This document shows positions 1 through 10,500 of a stretch of 64,000 bases of DNA, piece by piece. Made by a program: the position numbers and the translations under genes. Within the stretch, counting starts at the first letter, position 1. Each line of letters starts with the position of its first letter. Source of the stretch: Gnetum montanum (Eukaryota; Streptophyta; Gnetopsida; Gnetales; Gnetaceae); contig MNCI01024020.1 in assembly GCA_015680685.1 (NCBI GenBank), forward strand, positions 679,523 to 743,522. Reading direction: 5' to 3'. A model generated the notes under the pieces. The model worked only from the letters and a program-made list of their open reading frames with translations. It did not search any database and was not told the DNA's origin.

Positions 1-544
1 TCTCCATAGCATTAATCCAAATTGATTTTCTAATAATGTTGATTAATGTCTAAAACAATGCTCTATGACTCTCTACCAAAGCTTCATAGTATGGCTCATT
101 AGCTTGTTCCCTCTATAGTTCGCATAATGTTGCACATTTCCTTTCTTTTTATCAACAAGAACAACAAAGTTTTTTCTCCAATTAGGCATTTCTTCATCCT
201 TCAAAATTTTTTTATATAATTATATTAACAAAAAAAAAACTCTTGTATCTCCTAGTGCTATTCGAGGCCTCATGATATAATGCTACAAAGAAGAAGCTAA
301 TATATTACATATAACTATCAGCTACTATAATTTTGTCATTCTTTTAAAATCAATAACTTTAATTTTCACTCTGGTTGATGATCCTATATGTTGTTTCAAG
401 GTAGGAGAAATGGCAAGCTTGCTTGCTTTTAATAATAAAATTCATATTTGGATGCATGAAAGATGAAGATCAATTCAATAATTACATCACTGGGAGCTCC
501 ACTTCTCAGTTTAAGTTTAAGAGTTTTGTTCAAACTATGTTAAA
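1..544. other. AT-rich intergenic DNA, no gene seen
   Basis: No reading frame, RNA gene or recognisable repeat could be supported here. The stretch is AT-rich with short homopolymer runs and leads into the first copy of the triplicated module that begins near 545. Confidence 0.6.
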
Positions 545-1085
545 ATGCATCAAAATCATTAAAGAATACAAATAATGCCCCTCCTACAAGTCTAGAATTC
601 TACAATTCAATCCATTGACAACATAATATACTAGTTTCTCATTGATCCATGAAAGCAATAAAATACTGGTGTTACAAGCAAACATGAAACACTATTGAAT
701 CCAACCAAACTATCATAGTACCACGATATATTGTTAGTTGATAAAATTAATACATTTACAATAGTAGTTTGCGAATGTTACCAGATATAGAGAGTCATTC
801 TATATCCAAGGCCAAGGTGCAACTTGTGAAATCACAAAAACTCTTAAATCTCACTCCTAAAATCAATAATGGTAAACATGAGGATACACTAGAAAAGGAT
901 ATAATAAACTATCCCAAAAACAAACATAATAAAGAGAGCCAGAATGACACTTATTTAGGAAGATTCCTCAAAGTGAAATTTGATCAAATATACTGCTTCA
1001 ATGAGAAAGATGGAATAACTACTTGTTCGACGTAGATCAAAATTAGCAACATAAAAGCAATAACCTAATAGCAATACTACAATTG
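545..1085. repeat. Block P, copy 1 of a triplicated module
   Basis: This block shares an ordered series of matches with 4890-5365: the run 'aagaatacaaataatgc', a 'gcaagtacaagcaaa'-like run, 'gctaatgtta', 'aaacatgaga', 'gaaatttgataaaatatt' and 'ataaaagcaat'. A short third copy lies near 7000-7130. An 88-codon frame at 769-1035 falls inside it, but the frame is not kept in the other copies, so I do not call it a gene. Confidence 0.6.
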
Positions 1086-1478
1086 AAGCCAACAAGAATT
1101 TGATTATGGCTTGCATTTCATAAGCAAGTTTTGTCAAACGACTACAAATTTGAAAATCATTATAAAACAAATTTAAAAAGTGATCAATTTGATGGATTTC
1201 TTAACACTTCACAACAGTTAAAAACCCCTGAAATATAAGCGAAGTATCTTGGAAAAGAAATTTATTTTGTTGAAGCCACTAGTTCTCTACAAGGCAAAGG
1301 GTTTTTCAATTTCAAAATTCTATCATAATTATTTGTATATTTTCAATAACATCAAATACCAACATTTAAAAAATGATTCTAGAAATTTTAAACAACTTTT
1401 AAACATTAAGGATTGTATGCTTGTTGGGTGGAACCTATTTTGATTCTTTCTTATAAGGACTTTATCTAACATAAATGT
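1086..1478. other. AT-rich DNA between block P and the tRNA-like stretch
   Basis: No gene seen. The part near 1330-1370 ('gtatattttcaataacatcaaataccaa') resembles the DNA just before the tRNA-like stretch in the other two module copies (about 5450 and 7380), so it belongs to the same duplicated unit. Confidence 0.5.
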
Positions 1479-1552
1479 CTAGGTGGTGTAGTTAGTTATC
1501 ACATTAGTCTCACACACTAAAGGTCCCACGTAAGACAGATTTGAACACTTCT
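1479..1552 (+). repeat. tRNA-Val-like stretch, copy 1 (SINE head or tRNA relic)
   Basis: The run 'ggtggtgtagttagttatca' resembles the D-arm/A-box of plant tRNA-Val, and 'agtctcacacactaaaggtc' resembles its anticodon arm, with CAC in the anticodon position. The B-box/T-arm is damaged and I see no paired acceptor stem, so it is not a working tRNA. Two further copies sit at the same place in the other modules, so the copies arose with the module rather than by three separate insertions. A SINE head is the other reading. Confidence 0.55.
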
Positions 1553-1556
1553 AATT

Positions 1557-1846
1557 GTAGAATCTCCTCTTGTGATGATTTCTCTTTCTTATTTTTCTAA
1601 ATCCACCTAATGACTTCCTTTTAATGAGTTTTCTTACACAAATTCCTTCTGATAAGTGGAAACATATTCAAAAATATTCGAATATTTAGAAATTTCCTTG
1701 AACACTTTAAAAGTACAATCTCCTCTTATGATGATTTCTCTTTATTGTTTCTTTAGATCCACTTAATGACTTCCTTCTAATGATTTTTCTTGCACAAATT
1801 CCTTATAAATTGAAACATATTCAAAAAATATTTGGAAATTTCCTAT
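1557..1846. repeat. Direct tandem duplication, period about 156 bp
   Basis: Two units start at 1557 and 1713. Both carry 'caatctcctctt(a/g)tgatgatttctctt', 'atccac(c/t)taatgacttcctt', 'cacaaattcctt' and 'gaaacatattcaaaaa' in the same order. The array begins directly after the tRNA-like stretch. Confidence 0.8.
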
Positions 1847-2039
1847 CAACCACTACATATTTGCTATTGTTCTACATAGGGGTAAACTAAAATTGCCCAT
1901 GAACTACCAACTATGTGAAACTGCTCCAAGCTATTCTTCCCAAACACATTGCACACCAAGAACTTGTAACAGAGAAGAATATGAGTATCGTAACTAATAT
2001 GATGATATTTTGAAAAAAATTTGGGAATATCTAGAAGCT

Positions 2040-2375
2040 ATCTATGAACCACCAATTATTTGCTGTTGTTATAAGTTATTCATCCCAAATACATTGCATG
2101 ACAAGTCATGCTGAGCTTTTAATAGAAGCACCACACCCTATATAGAGAAAAATTGTTCCTCAAAAAACGAAATTGCCCAGGGGTCGAGGTGTGAAGATAC
2201 ACGAGAACTTAAAAATGAAAAGAGATATTGACTAAAAGTCCAAATTTGCTGTGGAATTTTGGTGCAATTAGCATTTTGCCATTGTTACAAGTTATTCATC
2301 TCAAATACACTAAGTAACCAAATAATTAAGAGCTTATAACATAAGTAAATAGAAGTACTACACCCTACATACGAA
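2040..2375. repeat. Diverged direct repeat, period about 220 bp
   Basis: 2050-2155 and 2270-2375 share 'gttacaagttattcatc(c/t)caaatacac/t', an 'agagcttataa'-like run and 'tagaagcaccacaccctacat'-like ends. A weaker third unit may lie near 1860-1960. It is part of the local repeat expansion of module copy 1. Confidence 0.6.
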
Positions 2376-2619
2376 TATGCTAATTAAAATAAATTCCATT
2401 TAACTTTGATATCTATTGGCTACTTTTGCAAGTTTTAAACTACCAACAAGCATAATTATAGTCTAGCTGCTAAATACAATATAAGATTCAATAACATTCC
2501 TTATTACACATAGAAATATAGACCTTGATGGCTTATTCTCTATGTAAACACTCCAGCAAGTCAAGGCTTATGTGCATGGATGATGCATAATGTGACCTTG
2601 CTTTATGCTAAATTTCTTT

Positions 2620-3110
2620 TGTCCATGATCAAGCAGTGTAATGGCTTATTTCAAATTTCCAACAAAACAAAAAGTATTTCTCACTGGGTAAAAGGTCAAA
2701 GCCCATAAATTTGCAATGTTTCAAATGAAGATTTAAAAATCAATAAATCTCTGTATAACTACCTTGATAAGTATACATTTTCAAATAAAAAATTTAATGT
2801 CTAGCATACACAATTAAAAAAGGTAAATAAAATGAAAATCTCATACATCCAACAAGCATCATAATTGATAGAATAACACAAATTTCCCAACATATAACAT
2901 CTGAATACAAACATGAATTGAATAACTATCTAATATTACTAAAGAATTTCTCTACACTAAACTATATGTCCGAATGTATTTAATTAGATTTATAATTTTC
3001 TAATACTATAGAAGGTCCTCAACACTGTACATGGACATGTTGATGCTACTTTCACTGATTTCAAAGTTTGCCATGATGATGTTGATTTCCTTTGGAAACC
3101 TAAAAAACAG
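2620..3110. repeat. Block Q, copy 1
   Basis: This matches 5950-6410 and 9350-9790 over several hundred bases. Shared landmarks in order are 'aatttaatgt(c/t)tag', 'caagcat(c/a)ataattgata', 'acaaacatgaattga', 'ctaatattactagagaatttctc', 'gtacta' and 'catgatgatg'. No shared reading frame is visible, so this looks like duplicated non-coding DNA. Confidence 0.7.
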
Positions 3111-4889
3111 AATAATTCTTTTAAAAGATCTTCACAATTGGACTAAAATGCAAAAATAGATTTTTTTTCTTTGTAAATATTGCATCTTTTCATTTTTCTA
3201 GTGGCAAAAATGATTCTTAAATGTTTAATAAAACTCAATGGTCAAAACCATTTTAAAAATAGTTGGTTGGGAAAATATAGAGCTAGTTTAATTCATACCC
3301 ATGTTGTGATTTAAAAGCAAGCAAGACAAAGAAAATGAATTTAACAAGCCCAAATTCAAGGTAATACAAGGTCATAGTTACATATGGAAATACCTTAAAA
3401 GCACATAGTAAAAGCTCAAATATCAAGAGAAGACAAAGATCAAGTGAAGCTAAAATAATCAATTTTTTAAAAAAATAAAGACCAAAGCTATGTAATTTAT
3501 ATTTGAATTATTATACCACATAAAACAAGATATAAAATTCTATTATTTTAAATTTTGTAAAAAGATTGATGAGCAAATGTAATTAGAGAATGGCCCCAAT
3601 CTCTCATTGTCTCTTGCATTTCTAGCCCAATTTTCCATAAAATAGGCACGTCCCATTATATTCTATTATGGCCCTATCGTTTGATTGTAAATATGTGGGC
3701 AAATCATGTTTGTAAGTAAACCAATTGAGGACATTGAGGCAAATTAATGTTGAAGAAAAAAGATTGAAGATATTACAAAATTTTCTCTATTTATCTCATT
3801 ACTTTATCATTGTTTTTAATTTATTATCAATTATCATCCATCAAATTTCAATCATTAATCCTTATGTCACCATTTCACAATTTATCTCATAATCTCATAT
3901 CTATTTATCATTTACAATCCTATTCACAAGTTCACAATTTATCCCATTACAAGGTCATTCATCATCAATTCATCATATTCACCAATTCTCATTAATCAAA
4001 AAAGTTGAACAATCACATTTAGGGCCAATTTTATGTTATGGATTTTAACCAACAAATCAACTTAAATTAGTTCCAAATTTTATAGATAGATAGATTGTTG
4101 AAAGAGCTTTCTGTCAAATAATCACCAGCTCCATAACTCTCTTGGATTGTAGAGATATTCATCTTGCAAATAGTAAATTCTATTCTAGATGCTAAACAAT
4201 TTTATTCCAAACCCCTTTTTCAAGCATTTTTTTCAATAATCAAATAAAATCCAATTGATTTGAAATTTTAGATACTTATAAATTAAAGTATGATCTTTTT
4301 AACAAGCCTAAGATTGGCCCAAAATTTATTTAGATCGCAAAGATATTGCAATTGCAAAATAAAAAATAAAAAATAAAAAATTCTAAGTTGGGCCACCCAC
4401 ATATCCAATATATTGGGCTACCAAAAATCTGCAAAATCAAAAATTATTTCAAATCTTTTGACATAAAAAATGGCTATAAGATTAACATCCTTGGAGCTAC
4501 AAGTTACTTCATGAAAAAAATTAGTAAGGGACAATTTAAGAACAATTTAACTCATATTGATCTATGATGCTTGTGAAGTTATTGAAAGGCTAATTTTTAG
4601 TGTTCTTTGTCATGTTATCAGGATTGTGTCTACAATGGCTTACAAACTCCTGTGAGGGTAATTAGCTGCTTTAACTATTGTGTTACTAGGGTTGGGTCAA
4701 AGCCCTCAAAACCACAAGGTACTTAAGGAAAAAATTAGTGGTGGACTATTAGATCATAAATGTTAGACTTGTTGTAAGATGGTGTTGTGGTAAAGGAGGA
4801 TAGCCAAAAATAATGAAAGAGTCATGAGGCATAAAAATTGAGCATAGTTGTGTATCTTTCCTTAAGATAGTTGTTAAAGTTGGGTAAAT
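3111..4889. other. AT-rich intergenic DNA, no gene seen
   Basis: About 1.8 kb between block Q copy 1 and block P copy 2. It contains A- and T-rich runs (for example near 4355-4380) and a pyrimidine-rich part near 3780-4010, and I can support no gene or known element. Confidence 0.55.
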
Positions 4890-5365
4890 TAATAAAAGAA
4901 TACAAATAATGCTGCTCCTGCAACCCTATACAACTTAATAAATCATTGCAAGTACAAGCAAATATTGTTATGTATCCAATTAAACTATCAAAATGCACCA
5001 ATATTGTTTTAATTTATAAACTTGTAATTCAAAATTGCTAATGTTATTGTATGCATAGAAGCATTATAGTTTTGTATCTAAGTGCAAGTCATAATTTGTG
5101 AAAACACAAACAAATCCTAATAGAATGCTTTAAAAAAATGAGTAAACATGAGAATTTCATAAACCAGAATTTAATAGAACCGCCCAAAGGAGGACAAAAA
5201 ACTGACATAGAATAACAAGAATAGATTTTAATTTTGAAGATTCATGAAACGAAATTTGATAAAATATTCTAATTCAGGGAAGGAGATAGAATTATAACTT
5301 GTTTAGCATAAAGCAAAGTTACTAATATAAAAGCAATTGCTTACTAGCATAAAAGTTATGATTGG
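4890..5365. repeat. Block P, copy 2
   Basis: This is the best match to block P copy 1 (545-1085), with landmarks in the same order, starting from 'aagaatacaaataatgctgc' and ending at 'ataaaagcaattgc'. Stops interrupt all frames. Confidence 0.6.
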
Positions 5366-5529
5366 GAAAAAAATATTTATTTACCATAAATTACTCTTTA
5401 AATTAAAAGGTTTCCAAGATCATTATTGAATCCTTACTAGTTCATATACTTTCAATGATAAGAACAAGGGATTCTATACATTCCACTTGGTAGAACACCA
5501 TCAAAATTTCTTTAACAAATTCAAACAAC

Positions 5530-5600
5530 TATTTGGGTGGTGTAGTTGGTCATCAAGTTAGTCTCACATTAAAGGCCCTAGTTCAAGTTTGGGCTTAGAC
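5530..5600 (+). repeat. tRNA-Val-like stretch, copy 2
   Basis: 'tgggtggtgtagttggtcat' gives the D-arm/A-box, 'agtctcacattaaagg' an anticodon arm shortened by a few bases, and 'agttcaagtttggg' a B-box-like T-arm. It sits at the same place in module copy 2 as the stretches at 1479 and 7500. The shortened anticodon arm rules out a working tRNA. Confidence 0.55.
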
Positions 5601-5611
5601 AGGTAAAATTT

Positions 5612-5942
5612 ATGTTCTTAAATATTGTTGGAGTTTTGTGTCTCAAGCTTAACTGGACAACCCAAAACAAGTAAAATTTATGTTTTTAATTAAAATTCTA
5701 AAATCATGCTATTGTTCTTAAATATTGCAATTTTACACCTAAGGCTTAATTGGACAACCCATGTTCTTAATTAAACTTCTGAAATCACGCTATTGTTCTT
5801 AAATATTGCAGTTTGGCACCTCAAGCTTAACTAGACAACCCAAGACAAGTAACATTTATGTTTTTAATTAAACTTTTGAAATCATGATATTATTCTTAAA
5901 TATTATAGTCTTGCACCTGAAGCTTAACTAGACAACTTAGAT
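5612..5942. repeat. Four-unit tandem array, period about 80-100 bp
   Basis: Units begin at 5614, 5715, 5796 and 5893 with 'ttcttaaatattg/a'. Each then carries 'cacct(c/a)aagcttaact(g/a)gacaaccca', and the first three end with 'ttaattaaacttctgaaatca'-like runs. The array starts right after the tRNA-like stretch and is unrelated to the arrays in the other two modules. Confidence 0.85.
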
Positions 5943-5949
5943 TGTGAAC

Positions 5950-6410
5950 CGTGCTTTATGTCAACCAATGCAATGGCTCATTGTAAGTTTCTTAAGAAAG
6001 CAAAAAATTTTCTTCATCCAATAGAAGTTAAGAAACCATAATATCATCCCTAACCATGAATGGTACTTGTAGTTGGTAGTCTTTCAATATACATCCTAGT
6101 AGAAAAATTCAATGTTTAGTATACAAAGATACAAGGCAAAGCAGATGAATATTTCCATCATCCAAAAAACAAGATAATTGATACAATATATAAAATTCCA
6201 AGACCAAGTGAATGCAAACATGAATTGAGTCACCCTCTAATATTACTAGAGAATTTCTCAAAACTAGAATATATATCACATTATATCCAATCATATTTGT
6301 TTGTTTAAATTGAGTGAAAAGCAATAGTGTAGAACATTTGAGAGAAGGTACTGCATTCACCGATTTCAGAGTCACGGTAACATGATGCTAGTTTGTTTTA
6401 GATCTTAAGG
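5950..6410. repeat. Block Q, copy 2
   Basis: Matches 2620-3110 and 9350-9790 in order. An 88-codon minus-strand frame at 6109-6375 lies within it, but the equivalent DNA in the other two copies is not open, so the frame is taken as chance. Confidence 0.7.
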
Positions 6411-6999
6411 AAGAAACCACCAGAATGAAAAAAATGAAAATAAGGGTTTTAAAAAAAAAATTCAATGTATTTAGACTTCTTCTAAAGATCAAAATAGTTT
6501 CTGTTTTGGAAGTATTCAATGTTTTCTTCATGAGCACATTCAGTTTTCATTAGGAAAAGTAAAATCCAAAGCTAGTTATGTAAAATTCATAAATTTATTT
6601 TTAATTAAAGTAAATTTCAAAAAATACTAAGCTTTTATGCAAAAATTAAAGCAAATGGTACTTATTATTTCCCTCAATTTTTGTTTCATAGCTACATGCG
6701 CCTAATAAATTAATGTGCAAATGCATAGAACAACCATTATTTAAAAAAAAAACAAACACACTTTGAAGAAGACAATTAATTTAAACATCTTCCTTCTTAG
6801 CTTTCCAGATAAAAAAATCGAGTGAAAATACAAAATTGTTGGGGTAAAAAAACTACAAAACAGAGCACATGTGCTGCCTTCCACTATGGAATATATTCGT
6901 AAATCTATTAGCAACGATGCTTCACTGGTTGATGAAGGCATCATGAGATTAGGTATTTAGATAACAAGCTTTCCATCGAAACCCTTTAAAAAGGTTTAT
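6411..6999. other. AT-rich intergenic DNA, no gene seen
   Basis: No gene or known element is supported between block Q copy 2 and the short block P remnant. Confidence 0.5.
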
Positions 7000-7130
7000 A
7001 AGCATATATGAATTTCAGTTGTATCCAAAAAGTGCATCAATATGTTTTTCCATTATAAAATCAATCCAGTTGTAATTACAGTTTGCTAATGTTATCCAGA
7101 GCACAAAAACTCTTAACAACACTATGAAAT
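7000..7130. repeat. Block P, short copy 3
   Basis: A short match to the middle of block P ('gtatccaa', 'aagtgcatcaatat', 'gtaattacagtttgctaatg', 'gcacaaaaactctta'). It precedes the third tRNA-like stretch, keeping the module order. Confidence 0.45.
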
Positions 7131-7499
7131 TCTTAATGATATATCACATGCTACCTTGCCACATGTCCACTACAAATTTCAAAAACATTGCAACTTGAAA
7201 GGTAAGCAGTTTGATTAAATTCTTACCAATTCAAATATGTAAATAATAAGTAAAAAAAAAAAAAAAAAACCCTCTAAAACTCACATACTAAAAGTTCAAA
7301 AAAGATAAATGGAAAAAAGAAAAACATCTGTGGTTTCAAAGGAAGAGTTTCCAATGTCAGATTTTGTCCTATGTTGTTTATATACTTTTGATGACATCAA
7401 AATACTAATGGCTTCGAGATTCTAAGAATTCTACACAAGAATTCCTCCTAGTTATTTTGTTTATTTCTAGAATAAAAGTCATATAATAAAGCATCCAAA
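7131..7499. other. Linker of module copy 3
   Basis: No gene seen. It includes a run of about 20 A near 7250-7270, and a 'tatacttttgatgacatcaaaatacta' stretch (about 7380) that matches the DNA before the tRNA-like stretch in the other modules. Confidence 0.5.
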
Positions 7500-7572
7500 C
7501 TGTCTGGGTGGTGTAGTTGGTTCACATTAGTCTTACACACAAAAGTTCCTGGTTCAAATCTTGAGGGTTTGT
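7500..7572 (+). repeat. tRNA-Val-like stretch, copy 3 (best B-box)
   Basis: 'tgggtggtgtagttggttca' is a good A-box, 'agtcttacacacaaaag' is anticodon-arm-like, and 'tggttcaaatcttg' fits the B-box consensus GGTTCRANNCC closely. This keeps both internal pol III boxes, but the flanks do not pair as an acceptor stem. The best reading is a tRNA-derived repeat head or relic, not an active gene. Confidence 0.6.
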
Positions 7573-7574
7573 TG

Positions 7575-9375
7575 AATATTTAACCTAGGCGCAACCTACC
7601 CAATTAAGTGCCAAAACAATATCTGTAATCAATTTTCAACTCAAACTAGGCACAACTTTCCCAGTAAAGTGTCATCCGTGTTGAGCATTGGTTGAACATT
7701 TAACCTGGGCACAAGTTTCCAAATAAAGTGCCAAGCTTTAAACTCAAGACAAAACATTTCACTATAATTTGTACAACCTTTATATTATCTACAATAAATT
7801 TTCAACTGAACCTAGGCACAACTTTTCTATCCCAATAAAGTGCCAGTGTTAGTTGAACATTTCACTTGTGCACAACCTTTCAAATAAAGTGCCAAGTTTT
7901 GAACTCAAGACAACATTTCACTATAATTTGTACAGCCTTCCTAATCAAATTCTAATTATTGAACTCGAGACACAACATTTCACTATAATTTGTACAAAAT
8001 GGTATATACAATCATTTTTCAACTAAACTTGGGCACAACCTTCCCACTAAAGTGCCAAGGGTTGAACACTCAACCTATGCATAACCTTCCAATAAAGTGC
8101 CAAGGGTTGATCTCAAGACAACATTTCATTATAATTTATAATAAAACAAGTATTAACAATCAATTTTCAATTCAACCTGGGTACAACCTACCCAATAAAG
8201 TGCTTAGGGTTAAACTCAAGTCAATTCTATGTCTGATGTAGATGGCAATTGACTATGTCCAAACTTTAAACCACAGGCATAAACAAATTTGACTATAGAT
8301 TTTTTAATATCATTCTAGTTTTTTTTCTTTAACTAGACATATCTACAATTATTTTTCAACTCAACCTGGCACAACCTAACCAATAAAGTGCCCAAGGTTG
8401 AACTCAAGTCAATTCTATGTATGATCTAGAGGACAAGTGACTATGTTCAAACTTTAAACCATAGGCACAAATAGATTTGACTATATATTTTCTAACAATA
8501 TTCTAGTATTTTTTTTAACAAAAAATATCTACAATCATTTTCAACTCAACTTGGCACAACCTAACCAATAAAGTGCCCAAGGTTGAACTCAAATCAATTT
8601 TAAGCATGACCTACATGGCTATTTACTATGTCCTAACTTTAAATGACAAACACATATAGATTTGACTATAGATTTTCCAAATCCAATAGTAATTTTCTTA
8701 AAACCTCACAGTACTTCCTAAACTTAAGTCAATGCTACATATGATCTCAATGACTATTGACTATGTCCAAACTTTAACCATAGGCACAGACAAATTTAAC
8801 TATAGATTTTCCAAATCCAACCATAGTTTTTTGAGAAACTCCCAATATACATCCAATAATAGCTCAAAAAGTGCCCATGTTTAAACTCAAGACACAACAT
8901 TTAGTATTATTTGTACAAAATAGCAAATTTTCAATTTAACCTAAGCACAATGTACCTAATAAAGTGCCCAAGGTTGAACTCAAGTCAAATATATGTATGA
9001 TTTCAATGGCTATTATCTATGTCCAAACCTTAAACAGGCACAGGTAGATTTGACTCTATATTTTCCAAATCCAACGATAGTTTTTTGAGAAACTCCTAGT
9101 ATACATCTAATAAAAGTTCAAAAAGTGCCCATGTTTGAACTCAAGACACAACATTTTAATATTATTTGTACAAAACAACAATCATTTTTCAATTCAACCT
9201 AGGCATAATCTACTTCATAAAGTGCCCAAAGTTGAACTAAGTCAACTCTATGTATGATCTCAATGGCTATTGTCTATGTCCAAACTTTAAACCACAAGCA
9301 CAGGTAAATTTAACAATAGATTTTCCAGATCCAACCATCGTTATTGTGGTATCCAATAAAAGTTTAGAACTGATA
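7575..9375. repeat. Eight-unit diverged satellite-like array
   Basis: Units begin near 7631, 7796, 8014, 8162, 8351, 8537, 8925 and 9184 with '(a)attttcaactcaacctgg'-like starts. Each then has 'cacaacct-cc-aataaagtgcc', 'aggttgaactcaag' and variable tails. The later units add 'tgactatgtccaaactttaaacca' and 'tagatttgactatagatttt'. Unit length runs from about 150 to 390 bp, with some longer units looking like fusions. No unit is coding. Confidence 0.85.
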
Positions 9376-9790
9376 AATTGAAGATTTAAGAGTCAAGAAT
9401 GGCACCTGAAATTCGAAATATTTATGTATAAATATACACTGTCTCAAGCCAAGAAATTTAATGTTTAGTTTACACATGTAGAAGGCAAAGGAGATAAAAA
9501 TCTTAAACATTTAACAAGCATAGTAATTGATACAGTAACATGTAAAATTCCACAAGAAGTAACAACTGGCATACAAACAAAAAATGAGTCTCTTTAATAA
9601 TACTAGAAAATTTCTCTGTACTAGAATGTATATCATAGTATATCAAATAAAATTTGTTTGGCTAATTTAAATGGAAAACAATAACATAGAAGCTTCTCAG
9701 CACTATGCATTGAGTTGTTTGTACTGCAGTCACTGATTTTGACCATGATGATGCTCATTTCTTTTGGATATTAAAAAAATGGACCTAAGT
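9350..9790. repeat. Block Q, copy 3
   Basis: The third copy of block Q, overlapping the end of the eight-unit array. It shares 'gaaatttaatgtttagtttac', 'aacaagcatagtaattgata', 'aataatactagaaaatttctc' and 'ccatgatgatgctcatttc' with the copies ending at 3110 and 6410. Confidence 0.7.
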
Positions 9791-10034
9791 GAAAACATAA
9801 GACAAAATAAGTCTTTTAAAAGATTTAGATATCTTCACACTACTAAAAGCGAAAGTAGATTCTAATTTCTGAACTTCTGTCCTGACTTGAAAAAAAATTG
9901 CAAAAATAAATAAAACGTTTGAATTCATTTTCAGCAAATGTAAATTTTAGAAATACTAAAAGCTTTCAAGCATACAGTATCTTCTTGTGTTCAAAGAAAA
10001 TGAACCTCAATTATTTACATTTATAAATAGAGGT

Positions 10035-10478
10035 TGTTGATAAATTAAGGTACAACTATCAGGCCTGCTATCTTATATGGTGCTAAATGTTGGGTAGTAC
10101 AAAAGAGGCATGAACAATAGATCAATGTGGCAAAAATGTGAATGCTTCAATAGATGTTGAATGTTACTATAAAAGATAAACTACATAATACAAACATCAA
10201 AGGAAGACCTGAAGTGGCTTCTATTTTAGATAAGCTATAAGAATGGTGGCTTAGATAGTTTAGGCATGTGCAAAGAGGATCAAACAATGAGCCTATAAGT
10301 AAAGGTTATTACATCATTGTTCCAAGAAAGTCATTGAAAGGAAGATCAAAAAAGACATGGAAAAAATGGTCAAAGATAATTTGAAGAAACTACAAATAAA
10401 CAAATATCTAGCTCTTCATAAAGACAAATGGCAAAAGATAACCCATGTAGCCAACCACATTTTATTAGGACAAGGTTA
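10035..10478 (+). pseudogene. 3' end of a non-LTR retrotransposon (RTE-like LINE), 5' truncated
   Basis: The translation gives RPAILYGAKCWVVQ near 10060, then AKM-ML, a VASILDKL motif, FRHVQRG and KGRSKKTWKKW. After one frameshift it gives INKYLALHKDKWQ and a stop at 10476. This is the order found after the reverse-transcriptase core in RTE/L1-type plant LINEs (LYGAECW, LRWFGHV, GRPKKTW, DR.EW). Several internal stops and a frameshift make it dead, and the 5' part is missing, as is usual for LINE copies. A GAT repeat follows directly, as in RTE-type 3' tails. The clade call is inference; the LINE call is firm. Confidence 0.8.
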
Positions 10479-10499
10479 GGATGATGATGATGATGATGT
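10479..10499 (+). repeat. (GAT)n microsatellite, LINE tail
   Basis: About seven GAT units follow the LINE stop codon. Element B is inserted at the end of this run, and its 5-bp duplication (ATGTC) overlaps the tail. Confidence 0.85.
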
Positions 10500-10500
10500 C
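10496..10500. repeat. Left target-site duplication of element B (ATGTC)
   Basis: ATGTC lies directly before the TGATGA start of B's 3' LTR and is repeated exactly at 42515-42519 after B's 5' LTR. This fixes B's ends although two other elements lie inside it. Confidence 0.9.

Noticed and set aside
769-1035. An 88-codon frame as a host gene
   Set aside because: It begins with TTG, matches no family and is interrupted in the related block at 4890-5365.
2990-3110. A C/D-box snoRNA in block Q because of an ATGATGA next to CTGA
   Set aside because: The box order is wrong for a single snoRNA, and no terminal stem or matching pair was seen in the other copies.
6109-6375. A minus-strand 88-codon frame as a gene
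   Set aside because: It lies in block Q, and the two other copies of the block do not keep the frame.
7500-7572. A functional tRNA-Val gene
   Set aside because: The A- and B-boxes are present, but there is no paired acceptor stem and the anticodon arm is altered.
7575-9375. A CRISPR array
   Set aside because: Units are long, diverged and lack constant short repeats with unique spacers; the DNA is plant nuclear.
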